From Pseudomonadota bacterium (GTDB lineage Bacteria > Pseudomonadota > Gammaproteobacteria > Xanthomonadales > SZUA-38), in contig JBCCCR010000008.1 in assembly GCA_039033415.1 (NCBI GenBank), positions 124,001-188,000 on the forward strand: DNA of 64,000 nt, read 5' to 3'. Under the pieces are notes generated by a model. It saw only the letters and a list, made by a program, of their open reading frames with translations, was not told where the DNA came from and did no database searches. Below are positions 44,492 through 55,577 of this stretch, piece by piece. Made by a program: the position numbers and the translations under genes. Numbering within the stretch: position 1 is the first letter of the stretch; each line of letters opens with the position of its first letter.

Positions 44492-46039
44492 ATGCAAAGC
44501 CAACTGAATCCGTCTGAAATCAGCGAGCTGATCAAGCAGCGCATCGACAAGTTCGAGGTTGCTTCGGAAGCCCGCAACGAAGGCACCGTGGTCAGCCTGA
44601 CCGACGGCATCGCCCGCATCCACGGCCTGGCCGACTGTATGCAGGGTGAGATGATCGAGTTCCCGGAGAACACCTTCGGCCTGGCGCTGAACCTCGAGCG
44701 CGACTCGGTGGGTGTCGTGGTCCTCGGTGACTACGAGCACATCTCGGAAGGCGACAAGGTGCGCACCACTGGCCGGATTCTCGAAGTCCCGGTGGGGCCG
44801 GGTCTGCTGGGCCGGGTCGTAAACGCGCTGGGCGCCCCCATCGACGGTGGCGCACCGATCGAGAACGACGGCTTCTCACCGATCGAGCAGATTGCGCCGG
44901 GCGTGATTGAGCGTCAGTCGGTCGACCAGCCGGTGCAGACCGGTCTGAAGGCCATCGACGCGATGGTCCCGGTTGGACGTGGCCAGCGTGAGCTGATCAT
45001 CGGCGACCGCCAGACGGGTAAGACCGCGGTGGCGATCGACACGATCATCAACCAGGCCGCCTCCGGCATTAAGTGTATCTATGTGGCCATCGGCCAGAAA
45101 CGGTCCTCCGTTGCGGCGGTGGCAGCTAAGCTTGCCGAAGCCGGCGCGCTGGAGCACACGATTATCGTTGCCGCCACGGCGTCCGATTCCGCAGCCATGC
45201 AGTACGTCGCCGCCTACTCCGGCTGCGCCATGGGTGAGTACTTCCGCGATCGCGGCGAAGACGCCCTGATCATCTATGACGACCTGACCAAGCAGGCCTG
45301 GGCTTATCGCCAGGTGTCGCTGCTGCTCCGTCGTCCGCCGGGTCGTGAGGCATATCCGGGTGACGTGTTCTACCTGCACTCGCGCCTGCTGGAGCGGGCC
45401 GCGCGGGTCAACACCGACTATGTCGAGAAGTTCACCGACGGTAAGGTCAAAGGCCGCACCGGCTCCCTGACGGCGCTGCCGATCATCGAGACGCAGGCGG
45501 GCGACGTGTCCGCGTTTGTGCCGACCAACGTGATCTCGATTACGGACGGTCAGATCTTCCTCGAGACCGACCTGTTCAACGCCGGTATTCGCCCAGCCAT
45601 CAACGCGGGTCTCTCGGTATCGCGGGTGGGTGGTTCAGCCCAGACCAAGATCATTAAAAAGCTCGGCGGCGGTGTCCGTCTGGCGCTTGCTCAGTATCGC
45701 GAGCTGGCGGCGTTTGCCCAGTTTGCCTCCGACCTCGACGAGGCAACCCGGAAGCAGCTTGAGCGCGGTCAGCGTGTGACCGAGCTGATGAAGCAGAAGC
45801 AGTATTCACCGCTGTCGGTGTCTGAGATGGCGATCTCGCTGTACTCAGCCAACGAAGGCTACCTGGATGATCTGGAGCTGAACCAGGTCCTGTCGTTCGA
45901 GGCAGGCCTGCACGATCACCTGCGCAGCAACTACGCGGAGCTCGCCAAGAAGATCGACGAGTCCGGCCCCTGGAACGACGAGATCGAGGCGGAGTTCAAG
46001 GCGTGTGTGGAAGGCTTCCGCGAAACCGGAAGCTGGTAA
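44492..46039 (+). CDS. atpA: ATP synthase F1 subunit alpha
   Basis: A 515-residue regulatory F1 subunit. It begins with the beta-barrel domain ([16 protein letters not shown]). The P-loop is GDRQTGKTA, and the [16 protein letters not shown] and [15 protein letters not shown] segments are intact. A 90-base leader with AAAGAGG separates it from atpH. Confidence 0.97.
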   Translation: MQSQLNPSEISELIKQRIDKFEVASEARNEGTVVSLTDGIARIHGLADCMQGEMIEFPENTFGLALNLERDSVGVVVLGDYEHISEGDKVRTTGRILEVPVGPGLLGRVVNALGAPIDGGAPIENDGFSPIEQIAPGVIERQSVDQPVQTGLKAIDAMVPVGRGQRELIIGDRQTGKTAVAIDTIINQAASGIKCIYVAIGQKRSSVAAVAAKLAEAGALEHTIIVAATASDSAAMQYVAAYSGCAMGEYFRDRGEDALIIYDDLTKQAWAYRQVSLLLRRPPGREAYPGDVFYLHSRLLERAARVNTDYVEKFTDGKVKGRTGSLTALPIIETQAGDVSAFVPTNVISITDGQIFLETDLFNAGIRPAINAGLSVSRVGGSAQTKIIKKLGGGVRLALAQYRELAAFAQFASDLDEATRKQLERGQRVTELMKQKQYSPLSVSEMAISLYSANEGYLDDLELNQVLSFEAGLHDHLRSNYAELAKKIDESGPWNDEIEAEFKACVEGFRETGSW

Positions 46040-46080
46040 GCAGACGAGCGACTGACGTAAGGCAAAGATAGGAACAGCTT

Positions 46081-46947
46081 ATGGCCGGTGCCCGCGAAAT
46101 TCGGACCAAGATCAAGAGCGTCAACAACACCAAAAAGGTGACGAAGGCGCTGGAGATGGTGTCCGCCTCAAAGATCCGCAAAGCGCAGGATCAGATGGCA
46201 CGCACGCGCCCGTATACGCAGATGATGAAGCAGGTGGCCGGGCACATCGCCAAGGCGAACCCTGAGTACACCCATCCCTTTATGGTCGAGCGCGACGAGA
46301 TCAAAAACGTCGGGTTTGTCATCGTCTCCACCGACCGCGGACTCTGCGGCGGCCTGAACACCAACCTTTTTAAGCAGGTGCTGGCTCCCATGCGGGAGTA
46401 CGAGGTGGAGAAGGGCGCGAAGGTGTCGCTGGTGACTATCGGCCAGAAGGCCAATCAGTTTTTCCAGCGTCTGGGCGGCAACATTGTGGCCCACAAGTCG
46501 CACTTAGGTGAGACGCCGCAGCTGGCGGACGTGATCGGCGTGGTCAAAACCATGCTCGACGCCTATCGCGAAGGCACGATGGATCGGGTGTACCTGGTAT
46601 ACAACGATTTTGTGAACACCATGACGCAGACGCCCCAGGTGGAGCAGCTGCTGCCGCTGCCGCCGGATCACGATGAGCAGGTGCAGAGCGGCTGGGACTA
46701 CATTTATGAGCCGGACGCCAACGTGGTGCTGGACGACGTGCTGGTTCGCTACATTGAGGTACTGGTTTTCCAAGCAACGGTGGAGAACCTGGCCAGCGAA
46801 CACGCGGCGCGCATGATCGCCATGAAGGCGGCGAGCGACAACGCCAACGAGCTGATCGACGATCTGACGCTCGCCTACAACAAGGCGCGCCAGGCGGCGA
46901 TCACGCAGGAACTTTCAGAGATTGTGGGCGGTGCCGCGGCGGTTTAA
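46081..46947 (+). CDS. atpG: ATP synthase F1 subunit gamma
   Basis: A 288-residue central-shaft subunit. N-terminal helix [20 protein letters not shown], the [11 protein letters not shown] motif, and C-terminal helix [20 protein letters not shown] are all conserved. Confidence 0.97.
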   Translation: MAGAREIRTKIKSVNNTKKVTKALEMVSASKIRKAQDQMARTRPYTQMMKQVAGHIAKANPEYTHPFMVERDEIKNVGFVIVSTDRGLCGGLNTNLFKQVLAPMREYEVEKGAKVSLVTIGQKANQFFQRLGGNIVAHKSHLGETPQLADVIGVVKTMLDAYREGTMDRVYLVYNDFVNTMTQTPQVEQLLPLPPDHDEQVQSGWDYIYEPDANVVLDDVLVRYIEVLVFQATVENLASEHAARMIAMKAASDNANELIDDLTLAYNKARQAAITQELSEIVGGAAAV

Positions 46948-46957
46948 GCCGGCATAG

Positions 46958-48391
<1,434 letters not shown>

Positions 48392-48453
48392 AAGGCGAAA
48401 CGCCTCAGGTCCGCTGATCGACAGCTGAAGAAAAGGAATAACCGGAGAAAGCC

Positions 48454-48882
48454 ATGGCCACCCTAACCTGCAATATCGTGAGCGCCCAGGAAGAGCTCTA
48501 TTCGGGCGTGGCCAAAATGGTGGTGGCCTCCGGCGAAATGGGTGAGCTGGGCATCATGCCTCGCCACACCCCGCTGATCACCCGCCTCAAGCCGGGCCAG
48601 GTCCGCGTCGTGCAGGAAGATGACGAAGAGGAGTTCCTCTACATCTCCGGTGGCCTGATGGAAGTACAGCCGCACGTAGTCACCATCCTGGCCGACACGG
48701 CAATCCGCGCCGGCGATCTGGACGAAGCCGCCGCCATGGCCGCCAAAGAAGAAGCCGAGCGCACGCTGGCTGACAAAGAAGTCGGCATGGACTACGCCAA
48801 GGCACAGGCCGAGCTGGCGGAAGCCGTGGCCCAGCTGGCTGCGCTGGAGCGACTGCGCAAAGCGGTCAAGCGTTCCCGCTAA
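48454..48882 (+). CDS. atpC: ATP synthase F1 subunit epsilon
   Basis: A 142-residue subunit with an N-terminal beta sandwich ([34 protein letters not shown]) and a C-terminal helical hairpin that can inhibit ATP hydrolysis. It is the last gene of the operon; a long hairpin begins 4 bases after its stop. Confidence 0.95.
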   Translation: MATLTCNIVSAQEELYSGVAKMVVASGEMGELGIMPRHTPLITRLKPGQVRVVQEDDEEEFLYISGGLMEVQPHVVTILADTAIRAGDLDEAAAMAAKEEAERTLADKEVGMDYAKAQAELAEAVAQLAALERLRKAVKRSR

Positions 48883-48885
48883 AAA

Positions 48886-48947
48886 TGGGGTCAGGTTCAA
48901 GGGACAGATTAAAGCGAGCTTTACTCTGTCCCTTGAACCTGACCCCA
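48886..48947. repeat. 62-base long inverted repeat, terminator-like
   Basis: A perfect 23-bp inverted repeat (48886-48908 with 48925-48947; arm begins TGGGGTCAGGTTCAAG). The 16-base spacer itself contains TAAAG/CTTTA, so nearly the whole element can fold into one hairpin, with a single mismatch and a 4-base loop. It lies just after atpC and can stop or stabilise its transcript. Sequences starting GGGGTCAG of this kind are often dispersed in proteobacterial genomes, sometimes near REP-associated transposases; no transposase is adjacent. The right arm is also the 3' end of the convergent gene at 48921-49748. Confidence 0.9.
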
Positions 48948-49748
48948 GGCATCGCTGTATCGTTTGATGGCCGAAGTCGCCAGCCGAGTTCCGTGGCTGG
49001 TGGCATCGCGTCTTGCACTTATCTCCAGCATGGCCTGGCCAATCTGCCGCGCTTTGATCGCCACGCCGACAGGTGCAAACACACCATATAGGAACCGCTG
49101 CCCCAAGTGGGCCTCCGCTTCCGTCGGACCGATATAGTCTGGGCGGTAAAACACGGCGGTGATTGCTGTGCCCTTAGTCAGTCCTTCAATCGTCTTCTCC
49201 GCACGAATCTTTTCGCGCACCCACATGGTGTCCGAGTTTTCTGAGATGTCGCTCGAGCTGATGTAGTGGAAACTGACGCGCGGCTTGTCGGTAACCTCAA
49301 GCCACTGGCGAACAAACTGCGCCGGAAAATCCACGTGAATCTTGCCGTACGTCTCCTCATCGACACCCAGCGAACTGGTGCCGAGCGCCCAAAACACGGC
49401 GTCGACGCCCGCCAGCTGGTTGATGACCGCGCTGTAGTCTAGATAGTCCAGGTGCTGCGTCATCACCACCTTGCCCGCAGCAACGCCCGCTTCGATACGG
49501 GGGGACGGCCGACGGGTAACAACATGGATCTGCCTAACGCCGGGATCAGCCAGCGCCGCCTCCAGGATGCCGTCTCCGGCCGTGCCCGTAGCGCCAAAGA
49601 TGGCGATGGTCTCGTGGCCCGCAGGAGGGCCGTCAAACGCCGGCGCTTCGCGAGTATCGGTGGCCACCAGATACACCCCGGTCAGGTAGAACAACGCGAA
49701 CCCTCCGATAAGCACTAGAAAAATCGTTCGCAAACGAGGTCGTTTCAT
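48921..49748 (-). CDS. NAD(P)-binding Rossmann protein, membrane-anchored
   Basis: A 275-residue protein with an N-terminal membrane helix (RTIFLVLIGGFALFYLTGVY) and an atypical short-chain dehydrogenase/NmrA-like Rossmann fold: IAIFGATGTAGDGILEAAL, VVTRRPSP, and the HYISSSDIS segment in place of the active-site serine. It resembles HTATIP2-type oxidoreductases. The substrate is unknown. Its final residues, WGQVQGTE, are encoded by an arm of the inverted repeat, which suggests that the repeat inserted at or replaced the original C-terminus. Confidence 0.75.
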   Translation of the reverse strand: MKRPRLRTIFLVLIGGFALFYLTGVYLVATDTREAPAFDGPPAGHETIAIFGATGTAGDGILEAALADPGVRQIHVVTRRPSPRIEAGVAAGKVVMTQHLDYLDYSAVINQLAGVDAVFWALGTSSLGVDEETYGKIHVDFPAQFVRQWLEVTDKPRVSFHYISSSDISENSDTMWVREKIRAEKTIEGLTKGTAITAVFYRPDYIGPTEAEAHLGQRFLYGVFAPVGVAIKARQIGQAMLEISARRDATSHGTRLATSAIKRYSDAWGQVQGTE

Positions 49749-49970
49749 GCGTAAGCCTTTTAGTTATCCACTAAGGTGTACCGAGATTCGAAATGTCATG
49801 GACCAAGAACCGCCATCTCCAGCCAACACTATGACGAAAAAAAGAGACTATGAAACGTGGCCATAGTCGCAGTGGTTTTCGCCGGCTAGACGAATTCTCG
49901 GGAGGAAGCCCTGATCCATTCACTCTGTGCGTCTCGCGTAACTCAACAACGGTCCTAAAGAGCCACTTTA
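49749..49970. other. Intergenic region before the toxin-antitoxin pair
   Basis: No convincing gene. The DNA is noticeably more AT-rich than the atp operon, and one open frame on the minus strand (49771-50046) has no recognisable features. It presumably carries the promoters of the divergent genes. Confidence 0.4.
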
Positions 49971-49985
49971 CATGTGTAGCACATG
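49971..49985. promoter_or_regulatory. Possible antitoxin operator
   Basis: CATGTG-TAG-CACATG is a perfect 6-bp dyad 17 bases upstream of the antitoxin ATG. FitA-type ribbon-helix-helix antitoxins bind short dyads in their own promoter, so this is a good candidate operator. The assignment is by position and symmetry. Confidence 0.5.
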
Positions 49986-50001
49986 CAACTAGGCTCAAAA
50001 C

Positions 50002-50232
50002 ATGTCTACCATGATCCAAATCCGCCACGTCCCTGACTCCATTCACCGAACGCTGAAGGCTCGAGCCGCGCTGGCCGGCACCTCGCTATCGGAGTATCTG
50101 CTCCACGAATTGGAAGCCATCGCCAGCCGCCCGACGCAGGAGGAGCTGCTCGAATCCCTGGCCGAGCTCGAACCCGTTTCTACTAAGACCTCGCTAGCAA
50201 GGGCGGTACGACAAGAACGCGATCGGCGGTGA
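50002..50232 (+). CDS. FitA-like ribbon-helix-helix antitoxin
   Basis: A 76-residue antitoxin. The N-terminal strand MIQIRHVPDSIHRTLKARA and helix GTSLSEYLLHELE match the FitA/Arc family; the C-terminal half should wrap the toxin. Its stop overlaps the toxin's GTG start (GTGA). It would bind the dyad at 49971-49985 and repress the operon. Confidence 0.9.
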   Translation: MSTMIQIRHVPDSIHRTLKARAALAGTSLSEYLLHELEAIASRPTQEELLESLAELEPVSTKTSLARAVRQERDRR

Positions 50233-50612
50233 TCGTCATCGATGCCTCGGTTGTCCTTGAGTTGCTCTTGAAGGGCCAGAAAGCCGCCGCAGCTCAGAGT
50301 GCAGTTGCTGGGTACAAAAACTGGGCCGCGCCTCACTTACTGGATGTCGAAGTGGTCCAAGTGCTTCGTCGCTTTGTCCTGTCAGGTGAGTGCGATTCAA
50401 AGCGCGCCGAGCAGTCACTCAATTTGCTGAGCCTGATGCCCATCACCCGCTATACGCACCAGCCGTTAGTCCGCCGGGTCTGGGCCTGGCGGGAAAACCT
50501 CACGGCCTACGACGCCTCCTACGTGGCTTTGGCGGAAGCACTTGGATGCCCTCTCGTTACCAGAGACAAAAAGCTCGCCGCGAGCGCCCAACCGATCGCT
50601 CAGCTTATATAG
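50229..50612 (+). CDS. VapC-like PIN-domain toxin
   Basis: A 127-residue PIN nuclease. The four acidic residues that bind Mg are in VIDASVVLE, LDVEVVQVLRR, AYDASYVALAEA and LVTRDKKLA. Such toxins cleave tRNA or other RNA when the antitoxin is lost. Translation starts at a GTG that overlaps the antitoxin stop. Confidence 0.92.
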   Translation: MIVIDASVVLELLLKGQKAAAAQSAVAGYKNWAAPHLLDVEVVQVLRRFVLSGECDSKRAEQSLNLLSLMPITRYTHQPLVRRVWAWRENLTAYDASYVALAEALGCPLVTRDKKLAASAQPIAQLI

Positions 50613-50738
50613 CGTGATGGCAAGGGCGGCACGCCAACACCACGCAACCAAAACTAAAGACCAGAATCCATCGGCATGCTCGGTGTAATTTTCGCCCCTG
50701 GCTTTTACACTGGGACTTTCGAGGCAAGTCGTGCCGCT

Positions 50739-52004
50739 ATGGCATTCAGGCGAATTCCACAACTTCCGAAACTAACCCTGGCCGTTGCCGCAAACTTGCT
50801 CGCGTTCCTACTAAGCCCTATGACATCCAACGCTCAAACTGTCGAAAGCAACCTATCGAATGCTGACCAAATCGATCGCTATCTGGCCGAGCAAATCCGT
50901 TCCACAAAAATCCCTGGCTTAGTCGCACTCGTAGTCAACAAGGACGGCGAACTTTACTCAGCCGCTTTCGGTCACCGAGATGTGGCGAACCAAGCACCGA
51001 TGACCATGGACACCATCTTCCGGATCGCCTCGATGACCAAGCCTCTTGCCGCAACGGCGGTCATGATGCTGGTGGAGGATGGGCAGCTTGACCTCGACGA
51101 CCCGATTGCCGACTACATTCCGGCGTACTCGGAACCAAGAGTACTCGTCGACTTCAACGCTCAAACAAGCAAATACACCACCCGCCCCTCGGCCACTCCA
51201 ATCACGATCCGACATCTGCTATCCCACTCGTCGGGCATGGCGTACGGATTCTCCAACCATATCAATGGGGCCATAAGGCAGGCCAATCCCGAGCTGGACC
51301 AGCAAACGTTGCCGTTGCTCTACGACCCGGGAACCAGCTGGTCATACGGGCAGGGCATCAGCCAGGCGGGAATTGCCCTCGAGCACATTACGGGAATGGG
51401 CCTGGAACGCTTTCTCCAAGAGAGATTGTTTCAGCCCTTGGGAATGTCTGAGACGTCTTATATCGTATCCCGAGCCAACCAGCCCCGAGTCACCACGCTT
51501 CACCGGTTGGACGACTCGGGGCTAATAGAAATTCCCAACCCGATTGATATCCGATCATCTGCGAATGGAGACCGTGGTCTACACAGCACCGCACGAGACT
51601 ACGCCAAATTCATTCAGCTGTTTCTCAATGATGGTGTAGCCCCCAACGGCCAGCGCCTGCTCAGCTCTAAGACCATCGAAGAGATGAGCCGCAATCAGCT
51701 TGGCCCAGTACGTATATCTCTGCAGCAGGGCATCCAGCCAGATTGGTCGCGACCCTTCCCCCTCGGCGCTGATCATGACAGCTTCGGCTTAGGCTTCCAG
51801 ATAACAGGCCCACACAGCGCCGACAACCAACGAGCGCCAGGGAGCCTAAGCTGGGCTGGACTCCTCAACACCCAATTCTGGATCGACCGCGAAAACGGAA
51901 TAGGCGGCATCCTCCTGATGCAATACCTCCCGTTCTACGACGAAGACGCCATAAAGACGCTGCAAGGCTTTGAAGCGTTGGTCTATCGCGGCTTGGGTGA
52001 CTGA
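50739..52004 (+). CDS. Secreted class C beta-lactamase-like serine hydrolase
   Basis: A 421-residue exported enzyme from the ATG at 50739 (the frame is open to 50676). After the signal (LAFLLSPMTSNAQ) comes the penicillin-binding fold: catalytic Ser in FRIASMTKPLAATAVMM (S-x-x-K), a Tyr-containing SYGQGISQAG in the second-motif position, and GLGFQITGP late. Family members are esterases, D-aminopeptidases or beta-lactamases; resistance cannot be claimed. Confidence 0.85.
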   Translation: MAFRRIPQLPKLTLAVAANLLAFLLSPMTSNAQTVESNLSNADQIDRYLAEQIRSTKIPGLVALVVNKDGELYSAAFGHRDVANQAPMTMDTIFRIASMTKPLAATAVMMLVEDGQLDLDDPIADYIPAYSEPRVLVDFNAQTSKYTTRPSATPITIRHLLSHSSGMAYGFSNHINGAIRQANPELDQQTLPLLYDPGTSWSYGQGISQAGIALEHITGMGLERFLQERLFQPLGMSETSYIVSRANQPRVTTLHRLDDSGLIEIPNPIDIRSSANGDRGLHSTARDYAKFIQLFLNDGVAPNGQRLLSSKTIEEMSRNQLGPVRISLQQGIQPDWSRPFPLGADHDSFGLGFQITGPHSADNQRAPGSLSWAGLLNTQFWIDRENGIGGILLMQYLPFYDEDAIKTLQGFEALVYRGLGD

Positions 52005-52052
52005 ATTGACCCCTCATCCACGGGGTTATCCCGCCACGTTAAAACCCGAGAA

Positions 52053-52445
52053 TCAGCCCTGCCGATAAATACCGCAGATCTTGTTGCCGTCCAGATCGCG
52101 AAAGTAGCACAGGTGCATCGGACCCATGGAGCCATTCCGCTGCCCTGGCGGATCTTCGATACTCGTTGCCCCGTTGGCGACAGCAACGTCGTGAAACTCC
52201 TTCACCTGTTCGGGTGAGGCGCAGCTAAAGCCGATGGTTGCCCCGTTGGACACCGTGGCCGGCTCGCCGTCGATGGGCTCAGTGACGCTGAAAATCGATC
52301 CGTCATGAATATAAAACAAGCGGGTTTGACCCGTGTCGTTCTCGTTAACCGCGGGCTCTCTGACTCCGATGACACCGAGTACGGCGTTGTAGAAAGCTTT
52401 GGCCTTCTCGATGTCGCTCGAGCCAACCATCACGTGATGGATCAT
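52053..52445 (-). CDS. VOC-superfamily (glyoxalase-like) protein
   Basis: A 130-residue protein with vicinal-oxygen-chelate paired beta-alpha-beta modules: MIHHVMVGSSDIEKAKAFYN at the start and CYFRDLDGNKICGIYR at the end. Substrate unknown. The ATG at 52445 with GGGAG upstream fits the family start; the frame is open to 52601, but that part is not VOC-like. Confidence 0.9.
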   Translation of the reverse strand: MIHHVMVGSSDIEKAKAFYNAVLGVIGVREPAVNENDTGQTRLFYIHDGSIFSVTEPIDGEPATVSNGATIGFSCASPEQVKEFHDVAVANGATSIEDPPGQRNGSMGPMHLCYFRDLDGNKICGIYRQG

Positions 52446-52655
52446 TGTGCTTAACTCCCAGTGGTTTCTGAAAAAACAATGCCTGACGCGCGTGCCCTGG
52501 CCGCCATCCCGTGTCGTTGCGGTAGAGGGCCTGATTAGGACTGAGAGGGCCTGCATCTGCGTTCTGCGCGTTAGCCTGAAATACTGGGCCACTGTTTGCA
52601 AGCGTTGCGTTGCCGGTGAAAAGCGGCCCCAGCAAAACTGGGGCCGCCGCCTTAG

Positions 52656-54695
52656 CTAGAGGTCTTCGGAAAACTCCTGGCCGCTCACGTGGCGCAGCCA
52701 CCAGTCCTCAGGGCTGACCGGGCTGCCGTCGGCACCGAGCATCGACAGGGACGGGCAGCTTTCGCCTTCACCTAAGATGGTGACGTGGTCGCCGTCGAAC
52801 GACTTGAAAGTGCAGGCCACCGTTTCATTGTAGGTCGGCGCTTGTTCCATCAGTATCCCCACGGCGATTCGCTCACCCATTCGAAGACTGTCGTAGTAGT
52901 CCGAGTAGTAGTGCACGCCGGCCATGTTGCGGCCGATGGAGATGTTGGCCGCAAGCTTGTCGAGTTCACCCTGAATGGTCAGGGCCTTTCGTCCTCCATC
53001 GCCCACCAGGGCTGAGCCGTCGGCGTTCGGCACAAACCGCACGGCAGACCCGCTGGAATCGTACCGGCCATCCGCGTTTACCCGGAGCTCGCGTTCTTTG
53101 AAGCTGTCGCAGTCGTCGTACATCTCGAAAAACGCTTTGAGCATCGTGACGCAGCCACCGGCCACCGTCGCGTGTCCGGCGCCGTATGCTGGATGCATCG
53201 GCGAACCCTCGGGGAACGCCATGGGCAGCAGGAGGTTGCAGGCGTCAAACCGTTTGGCGGTAAGCCCCCGGGGCAGACAGTTGCCGCGGCAGTCGAACGG
53301 CCGATGGGTCAGCGCGTTCTGCTTTCGGTTGTGGTCGGTGATAGCCTTCCGAAGCGCCGCCGGGAACTCAGCCAGCGCGTGATCGAATGCTTCCTCCGAG
53401 CATCCGAGCGCCTGCGCGGTTTTGCCGCCGGCACAGGCGAGGGTGAAGCGTCCGCCCATCGCTTCGGGTCGTGCCCGTCGATGGTAGTTGAACTTCTGCC
53501 GCCGCACTGCCTTCAGGCAGCGCGTCGCCACCTCGCAGACCAGGCTGAGTATGTGCGGTCCGCCAAACGTGGCAAACGGCGTCCGCCGACCTGATGGGCT
53601 CGTTTCCGGAAAGCCCTTGGAGTTTGGTACGCCCATGGCAAGCATGATGAGGCAAGCGTTCAGGTAGGCCTCGTAGAGCGCGTCAAAGTGCACGTAAGTT
53701 GCGAGGTCTCGCGGTGTTGCGATGAAGCGCTTCTTCTTTTCGAACAGGTCGAGGCCGCGCAGGTCGGCGCCGTTTTGTACATCCAGCCACTCACACCAGC
53801 TGGTCATATAGTCCAGGCAGTTCTTCTGGCTCTGCGTGCGCTGATCGATGCACAGCGAGCCGTAGGGCACCAGCCCTTCCTTGAGCGTCCCGCCGGCACC
53901 GATCAGCATGAATTGTGAGATGTAGGGTCCAGCATGGGCGCCTTTGGTTGATCCGCGAAAAGCTGAGGCCGGCGTCAGCTTGCCGTCGAGCGACAGCGTT
54001 CTGCCGAAACGTCGATTGCGCTCAAACCGGTTGAAGCCCGTCTCGTCTACCTGGTGCGGGGTTGAGGACTTGACCCCTTTCCCGGAGTAAAACGGCATGC
54101 TGTTGAGCAGCTTCACGAGCTGCTGAGCGGACAGCTCGGCGTTGCCGGCGCGCGGGTTGGACGCGCAGAATTTGCGGCCCCCACCTTCGGCGATGGTGGT
54201 GAAGGGAACGTCGCGCAGCAGCGCCAGGGCATAGACCTCTGCCATTTCCGCGGCCAGCTCAGACGAAGCGATTCGCGGCGCCGGCGCCATGCCAACGGCT
54301 CCCGCATCTGGACCCTGCAATTCGTACACGTGGCCCGAGCGCGGGCTTTCCCAGCCGCGCCAGTCGAAGGGTTCGCCCTTCTTGGGTTTGCAGTGAAAGT
54401 CGTCAGGCGACGCGGAAACAACCTGCTTTTCAAAGAGCGTCGGATCGGGTGCGTTGATCGCCTCGACGAAGCACCGATAGGCTTCGGGCTCTTCGACCAA
54501 GCCCCAGGCGTTGTGCTTCAGCCCTTTGGTGAAATTCGAGGGATAGGTCGGCGAAAAGTCTGCCTCTTCGTCGTTTGTTCGGGTCAGCGCCTGGGGCGTC
54601 AGACGGGATATTTCTGTCGCCAGGTTGCGCTGCGCGCGAGCCTTTCGCGCTCGCTCGGATCCGGCTGGATCGGGTTCGGAATACGGTAGTTTCAT
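52656..54695 (-). CDS. Vanadium-dependent haloperoxidase-like protein
   Basis: A 679-residue protein of the vanadium bromoperoxidase/PAP2-like family. Active-site segments are present: RRQKFNYHRRARPEAMGG (Lys/Arg ligands), HPAYGAGHATVAGG with the vanadate-facing His, and RNMAGVHYYSDYYDS with the vanadate-binding His. The residue before Gly-His, usually Ser in algal enzymes, is Ala here. If active, it would oxidise bromide or iodide with hydrogen peroxide. No clear signal peptide is seen. ATG 54695 begins MKLPYSEPDPAG. Confidence 0.85.
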   Translation of the reverse strand: MKLPYSEPDPAGSERARKARAQRNLATEISRLTPQALTRTNDEEADFSPTYPSNFTKGLKHNAWGLVEEPEAYRCFVEAINAPDPTLFEKQVVSASPDDFHCKPKKGEPFDWRGWESPRSGHVYELQGPDAGAVGMAPAPRIASSELAAEMAEVYALALLRDVPFTTIAEGGGRKFCASNPRAGNAELSAQQLVKLLNSMPFYSGKGVKSSTPHQVDETGFNRFERNRRFGRTLSLDGKLTPASAFRGSTKGAHAGPYISQFMLIGAGGTLKEGLVPYGSLCIDQRTQSQKNCLDYMTSWCEWLDVQNGADLRGLDLFEKKKRFIATPRDLATYVHFDALYEAYLNACLIMLAMGVPNSKGFPETSPSGRRTPFATFGGPHILSLVCEVATRCLKAVRRQKFNYHRRARPEAMGGRFTLACAGGKTAQALGCSEEAFDHALAEFPAALRKAITDHNRKQNALTHRPFDCRGNCLPRGLTAKRFDACNLLLPMAFPEGSPMHPAYGAGHATVAGGCVTMLKAFFEMYDDCDSFKERELRVNADGRYDSSGSAVRFVPNADGSALVGDGGRKALTIQGELDKLAANISIGRNMAGVHYYSDYYDSLRMGERIAVGILMEQAPTYNETVACTFKSFDGDHVTILGEGESCPSLSMLGADGSPVSPEDWWLRHVSGQEFSEDL

Positions 54696-54919
54696 TCGTG
54701 TCTCCCCACGTTTGGTTGGATAGGTGTTTTTAGTAACGTGCGATTGACCCGAACGTCCTCCCACTGGTTTTTTTGCCTGATAAATCGGTAGGCTGGCGGT
54801 AAGTGCCTAGGGACGCTGCCCGCTTCGCCGTGATTTTGAACCTGGCGCGGCGTCGGCAGTCCTACTTTGGATATAGCCAGTCCGAACGGTTATCGGACCG
54901 GTCCAGCTGGAGGGGATTA

Positions 54920-55531
54920 ATGAGTATCGAGTTTGTGTTGACGTCGCTGGTGGTGATACCGCTACCCGGCACCGGCGTTCTTTATACGCTGGCTGTCGGC
55001 CTAGGTCGGGGATTTTGGGCGAGCGTTGCGGCGGCCTTCGGCTGCACCATCGGGATTGTTCCGGCTGCCGCTGCCAGCTTGGTGGGCCTGGCGGCCGTTT
55101 TCCACACCAGTGCGCTGGCATTCCAGGTCGTGAAATACCTGGGTGTCGCCTACCTGCTCTATATGGCGTACAGCATCCTGCGCAGCGGCGGCACGCTGGA
55201 CGTCGACGAAAATCGCACGGCGGAACCGCATTGGCGAACCGCACTCAACGGCACGCTGATCAACGTCCTGAATCCTAAGCTGTCGTTGTTTTTTCTGGCG
55301 TTTCTCCCACAGTTTGTTGACCCGCAGCGCAGTGGCGCAACGCTGGAAATAGTGCTGCTGGCAGCGGTATTTATGCTGCTGACCTTCGCCGTCTTTATCG
55401 CCTACGGCGCGTGCGCGTCGCTCGCCCGCGACTACGTGATCTCCCGACCGGAGGTTATGAACTGGCTGAAGCGAGGCTTTGCCGCCACCTTTGGGTTTCT
55501 CGGCGTGAAGCTGGCGCTGAGCGAACGCTAG
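54920..55531 (+). CDS. LysE-family amino-acid exporter
   Basis: A 203-residue protein with six membrane helices in the RhtB/LysE pattern: VIPLPGTGVLYTLAVGLGRG at the first helix, LNPKLSLFFLAFLPQF in the middle. It exports an amino acid or derivative. ATG 54920 follows GGAGGGG. The IS3 element is inserted 8 bases after its stop. Confidence 0.88.
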   Translation: MSIEFVLTSLVVIPLPGTGVLYTLAVGLGRGFWASVAAAFGCTIGIVPAAAASLVGLAAVFHTSALAFQVVKYLGVAYLLYMAYSILRSGGTLDVDENRTAEPHWRTALNGTLINVLNPKLSLFFLAFLPQFVDPQRSGATLEIVLLAAVFMLLTFAVFIAYGACASLARDYVISRPEVMNWLKRGFAATFGFLGVKLALSER

Positions 55532-55577
55532 GACACCGTGAACCAACCCGGGTTTTCCGGAGACTGTTTCGTGTGAG

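Noticed and set aside
49771-50046. Minus-strand frame upstream of the antitoxin
   Set aside because: It overlaps the antitoxin start and operator, and the translation lacks features of a protein.
50676-50738. N-terminal extension of the serine hydrolase
   Set aside because: The signal peptide is well formed from ATG 50739; the additional 21 residues would displace it from the N-terminus.
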